Below are positions 46,870 to 58,084 of a stretch of DNA of 64,000 nt, piece by piece. A program made the position numbers and the translations under genes. The notes below the pieces were generated by a model. That model made no database searches. It had not been told where the DNA came from and saw only the letters and a list, made by a program, of their open reading frames with translations. Each line of letters begins with the position of its first letter. Positions within the stretch are counted from its first letter, which is position 1. The stretch lies in the NCBI GenBank assembly GCA_034440615.1, contig JAOTOM010003935.1:124001-188000 (forward strand). Reading direction: 5' to 3'. This DNA is from Ashinkailepas kermadecensis (Eukaryota; Arthropoda; Thecostraca; Neolepadidae).

Positions 46870-47414
46870 ACACCTATGATTTCAGGTTTTAGCTGTGGTG
46901 CGGGACACCTGCCATCATGGGTGGTCAGGTGTCTGTTCTGATGAGGCTGCATGCTGAAATTGATCAGAATGCAGATACACAGCCAGCACAATTGACAGGT
47001 GAGTTTTGTTGCTTGCATTTAACCATGTTGTGAATCGTGCATTTAGCCATATTGTGAATCTACAACACCGGGCACAGTTAGGGACGAAATTCACAGCGAA
47101 GATTATTTTGCAGTATTGTAGTGGTGTATGGATATGTAGATATATTTTGTTAGTGCTGTGAAATGTTTGTTGCATTTTAAGCTCATATTTTACCAAGATT
47201 GAAATATTTGATTCCATGGCAAGCATTTGATCGCGTAGGGAAAACGGCATTATTCAGATGTCACTTCCAGGGAATAGAATGTACCTAAAAACCTAACCAT
47301 ATATAAAATCATGAACCACTGTGTGTTCAACATGTTAAAAAAAATGAAAAAGTGAGTGCTTGTGAGTACATTCTGGATTTCTTTAAATAATCAGTTTTCT
47401 GAAACTGGAGGTGG

Positions 47415-48071
47415 CCACGACAAATCGACAAGGGCATTACACCCACTATTTTATATTTTGATGAAAATATTTGTGTTGGGTTATCTGATGCGCCGAATCC
47501 AGCTGTGACATTTTTAGAAAGATCAGGTCAACGGTCAAGGAGTTATAGCCTCGAGCATTTTTGAGATGTCACATAACAAGGGTGTGTTTTGAGGTCTTTA
47601 ACTCAATGAAGAACAATCTGAATTGTGCAATAGTGTATATCGGTGAACTCACAATGACCCATTGCACCTTTTGGCTATTTGGAATTTTCGGTTACGGGAT
47701 AATTGAAATCGTGACATCGTCACCTAAGGTCACGTGACCTATTTTACCTTCCGGGACAGTCACAATGCGTTTTGAAAAAGTGCAGAAATGAAGTTCGATA
47801 TCTGATCTTTCGAAGCAAAGAAAATCAAAAACAGGGTTTTGCTCTTAAACTCTACATATCCGTTCAAAATTAGGCACGCATGGTTGTTTTTGCGCTAGTG
47901 TGTCGTGGCCTGTTATAATATTTGTTTATAACAGTATATTACTGAAATACAAGCCTTTTCACGTGCGTGGCACGTGATGGGATGAGAATGTTAGCCATCT
48001 GATCTTGAATGTTGTGTTTCACAAGTGTTCTAACTCGTGAGGTCAAGGGCAGAAATGTCTCCGAATTGTGG
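47415..48071 (+). repeat. Left long terminal inverted repeat
   Basis: It pairs with the reverse complement of 50648-51334 along its whole length, with scattered substitutions and small indels. It ends inside at CTCCGAATTGTGGTAG. Confidence 0.85.
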
Positions 48072-48084
48072 TAGGTGGCCCACT

Positions 48085-48500
48085 CCACGACAAATCGCCA
48101 AGTGAAGGGGTCAAATTACACTCTATGTCTGGATGAAAATACTCATATAGGGTTAGTTTGTGTCTATAATCCAGCTGTGCAATTTTGGGAAAAATTGGAG
48201 CAACGGTTGAGGAGTCATAGCATCGGACATTTTTGGGAGGTCACCTACCTAAGTCTTTGGCAACCTGGAACTCAATGAAGAGTAACACGAATTGCACGAA
48301 GCTATATATCGCTGAACCCGTCATGATCCACTGCATCTTGTGTCAATTTAGAAATTTTTGTTGACGCGTTTTTTGAAATCGTGAGCTTGTAACCTAAGAT
48401 AACGTGACCTAGTTTGACCTTCGAGACAGTCACAATGCTATTTTGGAAATTCAGAAGCGACGAAGGGTGATTTGTGAAATCCTAGATCGTCACTTGTGAG
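48085..48500 (+). repeat. Diverged extra copy of the long terminal repeat
   Basis: CCACGACAAATCGCCAAGTG, then AATCCAGCTGTGCAATTTTG and GACAGTCACAATGC follow the same order as 47415-48071 at clearly lower identity. Its direct orientation suggests an older related element or a tandem duplication of the end. Confidence 0.7.
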
Positions 48501-49053
48501 GAGAAAGGTAATAGAAATGTTTTCGCCTTATGCAATGTATTTCTGCCTCAATGTCAGCATATCTAAAATGTACGATCATATTTCACCGACAACACTGAAG
48601 GGTTTTTATCACCACCAATCAGTGTAATATCAACCTTCTGGCGTTTCAAACCCCGCATTCTGAAAAAGAAAAGATGAACCTCATTGACTGAGTAATCGCA
48701 TTCATCTTGAACTGCTCGAGAACAAATTTGGCGCGGACACATCCATTGACACATGCTGAGCCTGAAATGAATCACATTGGATCATGAGCCTTCCACATCG
48801 GTGTAATAAAATAAGGTAACAGAATTACACCATGCAATGCAATACAATAATGTGTTGACGCGTTGCATTATAATGCAATGCAATGTAATGATCTACAGAT
48901 CTGCAGATCATCCCATACCTTGTCAGAAACCCAGCTCAAACTGATGATCTGTCACTACGATAATATAAATCAACACAATTTGTATCGGCGCGCACACTAA
49001 CGCGTCTCACTTCACCTAAATAACATTACCACACGCCCTGAATCGGTAAGCAG

Positions 49054-50305
49054 TTAATGAACTATTACGGTGCTCTGTGCCACTGGTGCGAACTTGTGGT
49101 ACCCCTGTGTTCCCTTCACCGTGATAGCTTTCGAGAAGCGCTCGGTGAGGTGGGTCGTGACGCCCATTGCCTCCTGCTTTGATACAAATATGAATTTGAT
49201 GCAGCTGGCTAGCTTGTGCGACAGATACTCAAACATGTCCTCCGCCGTGAGTATCTGGCTGTTAGGCGGGTGTTTGAGGCTTTCTTGGGCCGCGACGCGC
49301 TTGACTGTGCCCCCGATGCCGTCGTAAGCGCGCTTGCCATGTGATGTGACAAAAAGCCACTCACAGGACACCCTAAAATCTGTATGATGGTGACACACAT
49401 TAACGCGGACACATTGCCTATTCGTACACTGCTGTTTGTGAAATGAATATTTATTTTAATGTCAGGTACTGCGGTCCGAATTTCTTGGACAAGCCGTTGC
49501 AGGAACGCATGCACCATGTCGGTGTTGTGCTTTGTGCCCTCAAAGATACAGCACAGTACCTGATGGCACAGTACCTCGTCCTCACTCCAGTACACTACAA
49601 ACGGGTGCATGGTACACTGGGTCGAATCCCAGTGGAAGCCTTGAGCTGCATCCTGCACCACAAATGAATAATTTTCAGCGAAATCGGACTAGACAATCAC
49701 TTCGTCCTCCTTGCCAGTGGCATTTGTGTAGGTGAAGTGCTGACCTTGTATGTCAGCCACCAAGTGGTGTCTGGTAAGCTTCACGGTTTGCTGGCTCAAC
49801 TATCGCATCCTTTCCTCTTTGGTCTAGACTATTTCTGCGAGTGTACAGCGATGCGTGCTCAACCGCTGTTTGTACCTAATCTTATTATCCATGTCATCAG
49901 TGGGGGCTAAATTACCTTCACTCTCTTCTCCTGATTTGTTCGCGAGGATAATCCTCAGAAAGTTCATCACCCCGTCCTCACCAGGGCAGTCCTCACAGTT
50001 GTGCATCATACAATCACGGTCTCCGTGCCATATGCAGCGTGATTGAGAAGGTTACGGTATTTGAGACCGGGAAGGCCGAGGGCGGATATGAGCAATTTTG
50101 GCTTTTGATGATAAGTGCACATGCACACCGGGTGCGTCCCACTGCTGCCTGCCAAGACGCAATGCTTCGGACGAAGAGCAGCAAACGCTAAGAAGCCGGT
50201 GCGAGGATTTTCAGAGTTATGCTTGTATAGATCATATATATCACACAAATTTCCCAAAGCAAGCCTTTTCTGAACTCTACTTTTGGTTCCATCAACATGT
50301 CGCAC
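49054..50305 (-). pseudogene. Broken transposase-like ORF inside the long-TIR element
   Basis: Collinear minus-strand pieces in changing frames. 50305-50006 has RVQKRLALGNLCDIYDLYK and HCVLAGSSGTHPVCMCTYHQ. 50009-49824 has CEDCPGEDGVMNFLR. 49661-49209 has VVQDAAQGFHWD. 49398-49054 has MCHHHTDFRVSCEWLFVTSH then GKRAYDGIGGTVKRVAA. I recognise the order GTH.VC.C..HQ, then DA.Q..HW, then the CHH..DF....EW.F..T.HGK...DG.GGT.KR block as a recurrent, mostly unannotated family associated with transposons. I cannot assign a superfamily. Several frameshifts make it inactive. Confidence 0.7.
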
Positions 50306-50647
50306 CGTGACACAGTCGGTCTTGCCGAGACATATCCGTGTGATTTGGTCCGCCTAAAAAAACAACTTTACTTTCACCTTGACTGAGTCCGACGCCCTCA
50401 GAAATTTTCTCGCTTCACGGACAGCACTTTCAGCGAGAGTGAGCAGTGAGCACTGGGCACCCAAATACGGTGCCACCCATTGCTTGTGCCCTTCCTGATA
50501 TTTCACTACATTTGCAGACTTTTATCTTCGCGAGGAAATAAATAGTTGTGCGAATGGTTTCCCGGTTATCGAAATGTGATTGCTATGTTGTAGATGCTTC
50601 TCTCTCCTTGTAATTAATGGCAAGGTAGAACTTATAAATCATCTACT

Positions 50648-51334
50648 ACCACAATTTGGAGACATTTCTGCCATTTTGTTTAACCCTTGACCTCACGAGA
50701 TAGAACACTTATGCAAGACAACATTCAAAATCAGGTGACTAACACTACCATGCCATCACATGCCTCGAACGTCAAAGGCGTTGTATTGCAGTAATATACC
50801 GTTCTAAATACACATGCATACAGGCCACGATAAACTAGCGCAAAAACAACCATGCATGCCTAATTTTCAACGAATGTGTAAAATGTTGTGAGCAAACCCC
50901 TATTTTTCCCTTCGAAAGGTAAGACATCGAACTTCATTTCTGCACTTGTTCAAGTCGCATTGTGACTGTCCCGAAAGGTAAAATAGGTCACGTGACATTC
51001 GGTCACGTGACATTAGGTCACGATGTCACGATTTCAATTATCCTGTAAACGAAAATTTGAAATAGGCAAAAGATGCAGTGGGTCATTGTGAGTTCACCGA
51101 TATATATTTTTGCACAATTCAGATTGTTCTTCATTGAGTTAAAGACCTCAAAAGACATCCTTATTACGTGACATCTAAAAATGCCCGAGGCTATAATTCC
51201 TTGACCGTTGACCTGATCTTTCTAAACATGGCACAACTGGATTCGGCGCATCAGATAACCCCACACAAATATTTTCATCAAAATATAAAATATTGGGTGT
51301 TATTTTGGCCCTTTCACGTGTCGATTTGTCGTGG
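50648..51334 (-). repeat. Right long terminal inverted repeat
   Basis: Reverse complement of 47415-48071. The outer end is GTCGATTTGTCGTGG at 51320-51334. Confidence 0.85.
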
Positions 51335-51748
51335 AATGGTTCAGGTGTGACATTATTGATGTCGTAGAGAGGCAAAGTAGTCTTTTTCACACGAAAAAAA
51401 AATCAAGTCTAATAGCTTTCCCTGCACGTGTATTGTTAACCTTAATAATAAGCAGTGGGTTGTTGTGAGTCCATCGTCAATTCTATCCCGCTGCTCGTGT
51501 TGGGTGAGTGTTCGATTACCCTGAAGTGAACCCAAAGCTAAAAAGGCTAGTGGAGGTCACACGGAGTCACGCGGTGTGGCCTAAGGTCATTGATCACACT
51601 GTGACTCTTCGTTGAAACCGTGAGTCCCAATGCTGGATGTCTTACTGGGATTCTTATAGAAAGAAAAAACAAATATCGCTGAAATTTAGTGCTGATAGCA
51701 TTCGTCGCTACCCGTCATGGGTGCCAACCATTTCCCGCATGCATAATA

Positions 51749-51910
51749 GGGGACGAGTGGTCTAGGGGTAAGATGCTCGTCTCGCAATCGAAAGATTGTG
51801 GGTTCGAGTCTCACCTGACGCTACTCTTCGCCCGCGACCAATCGGCGTGAGAGATTGGCGACGCTATATGACTCAACGGTCGACGTGTCGTAAAACCAAT
51901 AACCAACCAA
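51749..51910 (+). mobile_element. tRNA-derived SINE, full length
   Basis: Same family as 25200-25358, head GGGGACGAGTGG through the CCAATAACCAACCAA tail. A 14-bp perfect duplication CCGCATGCATAATA lies at 51735-51748 and 51911-51924. The anticodon loop reads CTCGCAA here, one CpG/CpA change from the other copies. It lies about 550 bp upstream of the first visible FBXO8 exon. Confidence 0.93.
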
Positions 51911-52462
51911 CCGCATGCATAATATGCATGGTCTTCGATCGGCTATGGTAGCCTCAATGCTGTTCATGCAAGGATTACACATGCAGTCGTCAAGGCTTAT
52001 TCCGTAGCGCTGGATTTCCCAATTCTACCCGTTGGATGTGCGTGCAAATTGGAGTAAAACTAACATATAATACAGTTTATGGTGCATTTGTACCATAAGC
52101 ATGGAATCAGCAGGCCAATGGAGTGGCCATGGTTCCGTTCGTCCACATCTGGCAAATAACAGCAACTATCTGATGTTAAACGTAGCAGAATGTGTCAGCT
52201 ATTATCCCAGGTGCGTATTCTGTAGGTGTTAGCAGTCCCACACAATCCTCGTTTTTCTATCACCGCTAATGGTAGTTGTTCACCTGTTCTGTGACACATG
52301 GCTTTCGAGATCGTGGGGCGAGTGATACACCCCGCGCTCTGCCACGACCACGTCGGACTTTCCGGCCGCCACATGTTCCAGCCTGCCCAAGCAGTCTGGG
52401 AACATCGTGGTCCGCGCCCGGCATATGTCTGCGTTCTCGGACCCCGTGACCGGCGGTTGCAG

Positions 52463-52655
52463 ATGAGGACGGCGATGCCACCGCTGCGGCCGCCGCAACC
52501 GCTGCCGGACGACGCGACCGGAACAAGTTCCCCGACCTGAGCGAGCTGCCGGCCGAGCTCGGACTGGAGGTTCTCAAACACTTGAACGCCACCGACCTGT
52601 GTCTGGCGGCGTGCGTGTGGCAGAACCTGGCCGAGGACGAGATCCTCTGGCAGGG
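52463..52655 (+). CDS. FBXO8: FBXO8 F-box exon (first visible coding exon)
   Basis: After acceptor GCGGTTGCAG, two bases and 63 codons run to donor CAGGG|GTAGGT. The peptide has an Ala/Arg-rich lead and then the F-box: LPAELGLEVLKHLNATDLCL followed by AACVWQNLAEDEILWQG. The NATDLCLA.CVWQ.LA.DE.LWQG block is diagnostic of FBXO8. FBXO8 is an SCF-type F-box protein carrying a Sec7 domain, reported to promote non-degradative ubiquitination of ARF6. The exon enters in phase 2, and an in-frame TGA at 52447-52449 shows that an upstream exon with the true start must exist. I could not find it. An ATG at 52463 is out of frame. Confidence 0.93.
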
Positions 52656-53449
52656 GTAGGTCGCTGGCACTGGGCGGTTGGAGGCGGCGACGTGTGTTTC
52701 TCGCCGATGATGATGCTGTTTGGCGTCTCCAGTTTACTGCCAATGATTGGTGTTCTGAAGTTGTGGGACCCTGCTGCTTTCCTGTTGATGGTTGAGTGAG
52801 GATGTTTCAACTGGAGAGACGTGGTGAGAGTGCTCGCCTGCGTGAGTGTGCTAATGGCGCTGCATCTGTGCCTGCCAGTGCGTGATTTGTATCAGGACGT
52901 CCAATGTTATGTTCACAACTGTGTACCAAATTGAACGATTGAGCGTTATTTTATCGTATAATCATTACTGAACATTTAGTGTCTACGTTGAATATTTACC
53001 GAAAGCCAGGACAAAATTCATAAGTCCCGAATGCAATGGAATTGTACGTATTTGCGCATATTATAATTGTACATAATTGTACCCAATATGCTGGCTACCA
53101 GTATGTAATGTTCAGTCATTCGTGCTTTTTGGTATATTTTCTAAGTGTTTTCTCAACTTCGAGCGTTTTGATATGAGCTAAAAAATGAGCGTGGAAACTT
53201 TCTAATCGTTTGCAAGAATGGAAAGGCATTTCCAGCCGGTCATCCACTGTAATCTAAGTCGTAACTGTTGGACCACTGCGTCACGGTCGCACGCTGCACG
53301 CCTGTCTGTACATTCTGCGCCAGCATTCAAACGCGCGGTGACAGATACGTGTGCGCTCCAACCTGACGGCGTCTCGGTGAGGCTGGTGCACCAGCCCTGC
53401 GGGCTGACCACCTCGCCGCGCGCGTGACGACCGTCTGCTGCTCGTGCAG

Positions 53450-53582
53450 GCTGTGTAAGAAGCAGTGGAGGTACGTCACCGTGTACCAGCGCCTGCGCCG
53501 CACGCCTGCCGCCATGTCGTACCGGCACACCTTCCTCCACCTGGACGAGGGCACGCTCACCTTCAACGCCGACCCGTTCTCG
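53450..53582 (+). CDS. FBXO8: FBXO8 exon, linker between F-box and Sec7
   Basis: Acceptor CTGCTCGTGCAG, then one base completing Gly, 44 codons, and donor TCG|GTTAGT. It encodes LCKKQWRYVTVYQRLR, then the segment HTFLHLDEGTLTFNADPFS. The first residues finish the F-box (WQG-LCK). LDEG.LTFNA.P is the conserved start of the linker into Sec7. Phase is 2 in and 0 out. Confidence 0.93.
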
Positions 53583-53973
53583 GTTAGTGGGTGACGACGG
53601 TGGCCTCGCGTTCAGTGGATCCACCGGTGGTGTCATGGCGGTGATTGCCATATTCAATGAGTTGCCCGCCTTTCCTCGCTACGATTCGCAGCTTGCTCAG
53701 CGGCTTTAGCTTGTTGACGTCAGGTATCTAGCGTATGGAATTGCTCTACAACTGCAACATAGGCTGGCTTTTATGTTCGTTTTATTGTTATTACCAAACG
53801 CAACAGATGTTGCCTTCAGTTGTTGTGACAGGAGGTATATATGAGGCATCCGTTCCGACACCAAACAGTTGGCAGCAGTTGACATTTGGCGGTGCTGGTC
53901 ACTGTGGCCGCCTTGCCGTGGACACTCGGTGTGCCCGTGGTGGAAGCGACGTTGACCGCGTGCGGCCCTGCAG

Positions 53974-54092
53974 GGGATGGAGTACTTCATCAGCCGCGGT
54001 CTGGTGGACGACGATCCGGCCGAGATCGCGCTGTTCCTGCACAGTACGTCACAGATGGACTCACGACAGCTGCGCCGCTACCTGGACCAACG
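53974..54092 (+). CDS. FBXO8: FBXO8 exon, start of Sec7 domain
   Basis: Acceptor CGGCCCTGCAG, 39 codons plus two bases, donor CAACG|GTGAGC. The peptide GMEYFISRGLVDDDPAEIAL continues FLHSTSQMDSRQLRRYLDQ. Sec7 domains open with this helical pattern (G..Y....G...D.P..IA.FL......L....YLD.R). Phase 0 in, 2 out. The intron after it carries a roughly 56-bp tandem repeat immediately downstream of the donor. Confidence 0.93.
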
Positions 54093-54107
54093 GTGAGCCG
54101 CGCTCGT

Positions 54108-54270
54108 GCTGGGCCCTCCGTCTGCGGATGTGTGCATTGGGTGTTGTTGCGGAGGTAGGTGTTGCTGGGTCCTCCGTCTGCGGATGTGTGCATTGGGTGT
54201 TGTTGCGCAGGTAGGTGTTGCTGGGTCCTCCGTCTGCGGATGCGCATATCAGGTGTGAAAGAGGTGCTGG
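54108..54270. repeat. ~56-bp tandem repeat in FBXO8 intron
   Basis: GCTGGGTCCTCCGTCTGCGG then ATGTGTGCATTGGGTGTTGT and TGCGCAGGTAGGTGT repeat three times starting 16 bp after the FBXO8 donor at 54093. Each unit carries a GCAGGTAGG or GGAGGTAGG sequence that looks like splice-site parts. Confidence 0.85.
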
Positions 54271-55267
54271 GCCCGCCGTCTGTGAATGCGTGTGCCGGTG
54301 GTGTGGCAGAGGTCCGTGACGCCGGCGGTTACCCGCGCTTGGCGCGTAACACTCTGGGCTGACAAAGCCTTCCACACCAAGCCTAAGCTTCCTCATCCAC
54401 TCCCCGCTAGTAGTAACTGACCCAGCCCGACGCCGAACCAAGAGGTACCTCCGCATTCACTCCACGGTTTGTCTCAATGCTAATGACTCGTTGCTACGAC
54501 GTGCAGTGTTGGCAATGTTCGGACTTCGATGCCTCGTCTGTGGTGTCTTGGTTGGAGCACAACGTCTCGACCAATTGCTTGTCAGATCGCCGCCTGATGC
54601 CAGGGCCCTGGAAACGGTGGATTGGTCAACATTTCACCCGGTCCAGATTTGTTGGAGCCTTTTGACGCTGGTTGAATTTGAGCCCCGGTCTCTGGGTCGG
54701 TAGTTGAACGTGTTACCAACTGTGCTGCTCAGGGCCGATCTCGGTTCAGTGGATTATACATCTCGGGTCTTACCGAGTGCGCTTACCGAGTGCGCTTACC
54801 GAGTGCGCTGCCTTTCTATAAAAACCCGACGTTTTACCAACTATGCTGTTAGGAATGGAGTCGTTCTGGGTATAGAAGTTTTTAAAACGTCGAATTTCTT
54901 GTCCATAATTCCGAGGTCCAATCTCACCCAGTTTAGACGGCTCCGACATATACAACTCAGCATACATCAAGTGCTGGCCAGTCTATGCTGTTTTAAGCCC
55001 AAGTCAATCTGACGGTGACCGGAGAAGCAACTGATCGAAACGTTGTTTGATCCATCACATTTGAAGAGGAAGAGCAGTTGAAATATTTATAGCATCTCTT
55101 TATCCACACCACGTTAGTAAGCACTGGCTCATCCACTCCATGTTAAAGATTCCTGCCTTTCCGCCCATATGGACGTAGCTTGTCCTCTCAAGAATAGCTG
55201 ACCCCACTGTTGCCATGGCGACCTGACTCTTCCCCCAGGGGCACTGACGCCGTTGCTGCTCCACCAG

Positions 55268-55452
55268 GCGAGACGTGCTGAAGCTGATGATGGACCTGGC
55301 CAACTACAGCGACCAGTCGCTGCCGGCGGCGCTGCGGCGGCTCTTCACTAAGGTGCAGCCGCCCGATGATCGCGACAACTGCCTGCAGATCCTGCTGGAG
55401 AGCTTCTCCGTCAAGTTCTGTCAGTGCAATCCCCGCCTGGGACTCAGCACCG
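55268..55452 (+). CDS. FBXO8: FBXO8 exon, central Sec7 domain
   Basis: Acceptor TGCTCCACCAG, one base completing Arg, 61 codons, one base, donor ACCG|GTGAGC. The peptide runs RDVLKLMMDLANYSDQSLPA ... ALRRLFTKVQPPDDRDN ... FSVKFCQCNPRLGLST. The F..(R/K)(Y/F)C.CNP motif is the Sec7 signature. At the position of the glutamic finger of ARF exchange factors the reading is PPDDRD, an acidic Asp pair rather than Glu, so the chemistry is conserved but shortened by one carbon. Phase 2 in, 1 out. Confidence 0.93.
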
Positions 55453-56642
55453 GTGAGCGGACGCGTCGTGTACCCCTGGCTGGCACGCGGATCAGTAGCG
55501 GTTGTATTGTAGCTGACGTCCTTCCTAAGCGAGATGCTAAGCGTTTGTGTGATTTGCTATTTGGTGAATTATAGTGATTGTGAGTATATTTGTTCAAGCT
55601 AACCCTACCCGGCACTAAATTATGTTCGGTGTGCCCGTGCAGCCGAACCAAATCTTGGCACGGGGAAACGGGCCGCTTTCTTATCTTTTAACATTCTTTG
55701 CAAGTTTATCAACCCAGCATATAATGCACCAATGTCGTTGCTGTATGAGAAGCGTCATCCGTGTAATGCGCGTAGCATGTCCCTCCTCCCAAAACGCATG
55801 CTCGGTTATCGTGCTTATTAATTAATTCAAAACTGTCACTTGTTCAACACAAGTGTTGATTCCCAAAAATGGTACGGCAATGTCGGTAAATGCCATTACA
55901 TTTCGTTTCTTACACTATTCTCCAATAGTTGGACTTCCCTTGACACAACCTCACTTCGGTTTGTTCGGTTTAGGATTGGTTAAGCACAGGAACTGCACAC
56001 AAAGAAAATATTGGCCTTCTCCTATCTGAATAGTCCATTTCATTGGCAGCTGACTTGAGCTGGTGGAGCTTTTGGAACCGCCAAGCTGCCACCAGTTGTC
56101 CCCTCGGCGAACATGCTCTAACCCCCGACAAGGACAGGGCCGGCGCCATCTTCGCTGACTGTTTATTGCGACCTCATTTCGATTATCGTGGTGTTGTGCT
56201 TAACCTGTACTGTTATGGTGTACTTAGCCTCTCAGATTTGTCACTTTTGTCGCAATCGGGGCCTGACAATTAGTTAAATCTCGTGAAATCAGAATTCAGA
56301 ACTTCATTTAATATAGTGAAACTTGCACTGCGCACGAATGTTGCTGAAGGCGCTAGAGACAAATGTAAATTTTGGCAGCATTTGGGGACCTTTCTCAACC
56401 CATCTCCGTACAGTACCCAATCACTAGTGTATTGAACTGCCGTGACGCGCCTCTCTCAAGCTCAACGCTGTCAAACTGATTTGCTGACTTCGTTTAATTT
56501 GCCGAGCACAAGTGTGTGTGTACCCCGGTGGGTGTATTCACCGGCATGTCGGGCAGCATGCACTGCCACCCAGTGACACTGACACTGCGTGACACCGTGT
56601 CGCTGCGCGTGTGTCAGCGCCCTGTGTCGGTCGCGCCCGCAG

Positions 56643-56851
56643 ACTCCGTGTACATACTCTGCTTCTCGCTCATCATGCTGTCCGTGGACCTGACGTCGCC
56701 GCACGTCAAGAACAAAATGTCCAAGCGCGAGTTCATCCGCAACGTGCGGCACGCGGCGCCGGTCGACGACGTGCTCAGCGGCCACCTCTACGACGACATC
56801 TACCTGCGCGGCCACATCGTGGCGCGGCGGCGCGCTCTCGACTGCCGCTAG
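56643..56851 (+). CDS. FBXO8: FBXO8 last coding exon, end of Sec7 domain and stop
   Basis: Acceptor CGGTCGCGCCCGCAG, two bases completing Asp, then 68 codons and TAG at 56849-56851. The peptide includes SVYILCFSLIMLSVDLTSPH, then VKNKMSKREFIRNVRHAAP and HLYDDIYLRGHIVA. The L..DLTSPHVKNKMSKREFIRN block is near-invariant in FBXO8. The last eight residues (RRRALDCR) and the stop come from the first partial unit of the 44-bp minisatellite that follows, a short lineage-specific extension past the usual GH.AA end. The visible exons give about 278 residues; the human protein is 319. Confidence 0.94.
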
Positions 56852-57160
56852 GGGCGCCGCTGCCGCCGTGGCGACGCGCCATCGGCTGCCGCTAGGGGCG
56901 CCACTGTCGCCGTGGCGACGCGCCATCGGCTGCCGCTATGGCGCCACTGTCGCCGTGGCGACGCGCCATCGACTGCCGCTAGGGCGCCGCTGCCGCCGTG
57001 GCGACGCGCCATCGGCCGCCGCTAGGGGGCTCCGCTGCCGCCGTGGCGACGCGCCATCGGCTGCCGCTAGGGGCGCCACTGTCGCCGTGGCGACGCGCCA
57101 TCGGCTGCCGCTAGGGGCGCCGCTGTCGCCGTGGCGATGCGCCCTCGGCTGCCGCTAGGG
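56849..57160. repeat. 44-bp minisatellite carrying the FBXO8 stop codon
   Basis: Unit TAGGGGCGCCACTGTCGCCG then TGGCGACGCGCCATCGGCTG and CCGC, about seven copies. The first TAG of the array is the FBXO8 stop. Confidence 0.93.
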
Positions 57161-57517
57161 GCGACGCACGCCCACCGCCGCTTCGCTTCAACGAGCTGCA
57201 CATGTGTGGTCTGTAGTGGCACGTGACTGAGCTGTGTTGTTATCTTGTTGGGTAGCTTTCGAGAAAGACTGGCGACCAGTGGATCCGCTTGCATTGTGAT
57301 AAATGCAGGTTACCGCTGCTGAATCCTGCGGCGACATTCAGTTTAGCCGTCGGATTACCTTTGAGGAATCTAAAGTGTTATCATTAGGTTAGATGCCGCT
57401 ATTATTAATCGATAGGGTGAATTTATAATGATTTCATACGTTTTCTGTTAGTTGCGGTTTAATTTTTTGGATGAAACAAGAATGTTCAAAATTAAATGAT
57501 TGACGTGAGTATATTAA

Positions 57518-57523
57518 AATAAA
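57518..57523 (+). promoter_or_regulatory. Candidate FBXO8 polyadenylation signal
   Basis: A canonical AATAAA lies about 670 bp after the FBXO8 stop, downstream of the 3' minisatellite. The adjacent ATTAAA at 57491 is a weaker alternative. If used, the 3' UTR would include the whole 44-bp repeat array. This is a positional inference. Confidence 0.35.
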
Positions 57524-57557
57524 AAGCTGCACAGAATGACACGGACTAACACGATAG

Positions 57558-57599
57558 CTGTATGACCTATGCAGTTGATGCGCCCCTAAACCCCAATGA
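57558..57599 (+). mobile_element. LINE 3'-tail insertion
   Basis: About 42 bp (CTGTATGACCTATGCAGTTG then ATGCGCCCCTAAACCCCAAT) between CTAACACGATAG (57546-57557) and CTAGCACGGTAG (57600-57611), a 12-bp duplication with two mismatches. It lies just after the likely FBXO8 polyadenylation signal. Confidence 0.8.
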
Positions 57600-57611
57600 C
57601 TAGCACGGTAG

Positions 57612-58084
57612 GTGCACATGGGAAGGTACAATGCTATGTTAAATGACCTAACCATATCTCTATGACTAAAACAGATATGCTTGGGTGAAGCGGGAGATAA
57701 AAATAACATCTGCAAGGATATATAGTTGTTCATTGGTCGCTGGTCTTTCTAGAATCCATAACCTTTTGTTTGCATGCAGATGAACGGGCAAGTGCAAGAT
57801 TGGGGCATAATGTGCTAGTACGGACTAGGAGCCTTGGCCGTGGCCGCCGGCGGTGTTGTGGGCGCATTGGCCGGCGAGGATGAGTTGGACGCAGCTGGCC
57901 ATGATATGCGATACCCTGTACCATTTGGCGGCGGGCCGTCGCGATCGATGTTGTGCAGGTGACGGCCGCTGCACACAATGTGCAGGCGCGCTGGCCTTCG
58001 ACGGTACAAAGCAGAGCTGGACCTGCCAAGCGAGGGCTACGCGGAACACTTGACGGCTGATTCCGAGATGGTGTCGGAGCAAGT
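57612..58084. other. Downstream of FBXO8, CpG-rich end
   Basis: 57800-58060 is CpG-rich with open frames on both strands and no homology recognised. Confidence 0.45.

Larger units (their letters stand above)
47415..51334 (-). mobile_element. 3.9-kb DNA transposon with long inverted repeats, family unknown
   Basis: 47415-48071 and 50648-51334 are inverted copies of about 660-690 bp. Both start CCACGACAAATCGAC and share TTATCTGATGCGCCGAATCC and GTCACGTGACCTATTTTACC. The interior has minus-strand coding relics (50305 to 49054) resembling a transposase-like protein family common in cnidarian and arthropod genomes. A third diverged copy of the terminal repeat, in direct orientation, follows the left one (48085-48500). 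Target duplication is not resolved. CR1-like and SINE elements flank it but do not interrupt it. Confidence 0.75.
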
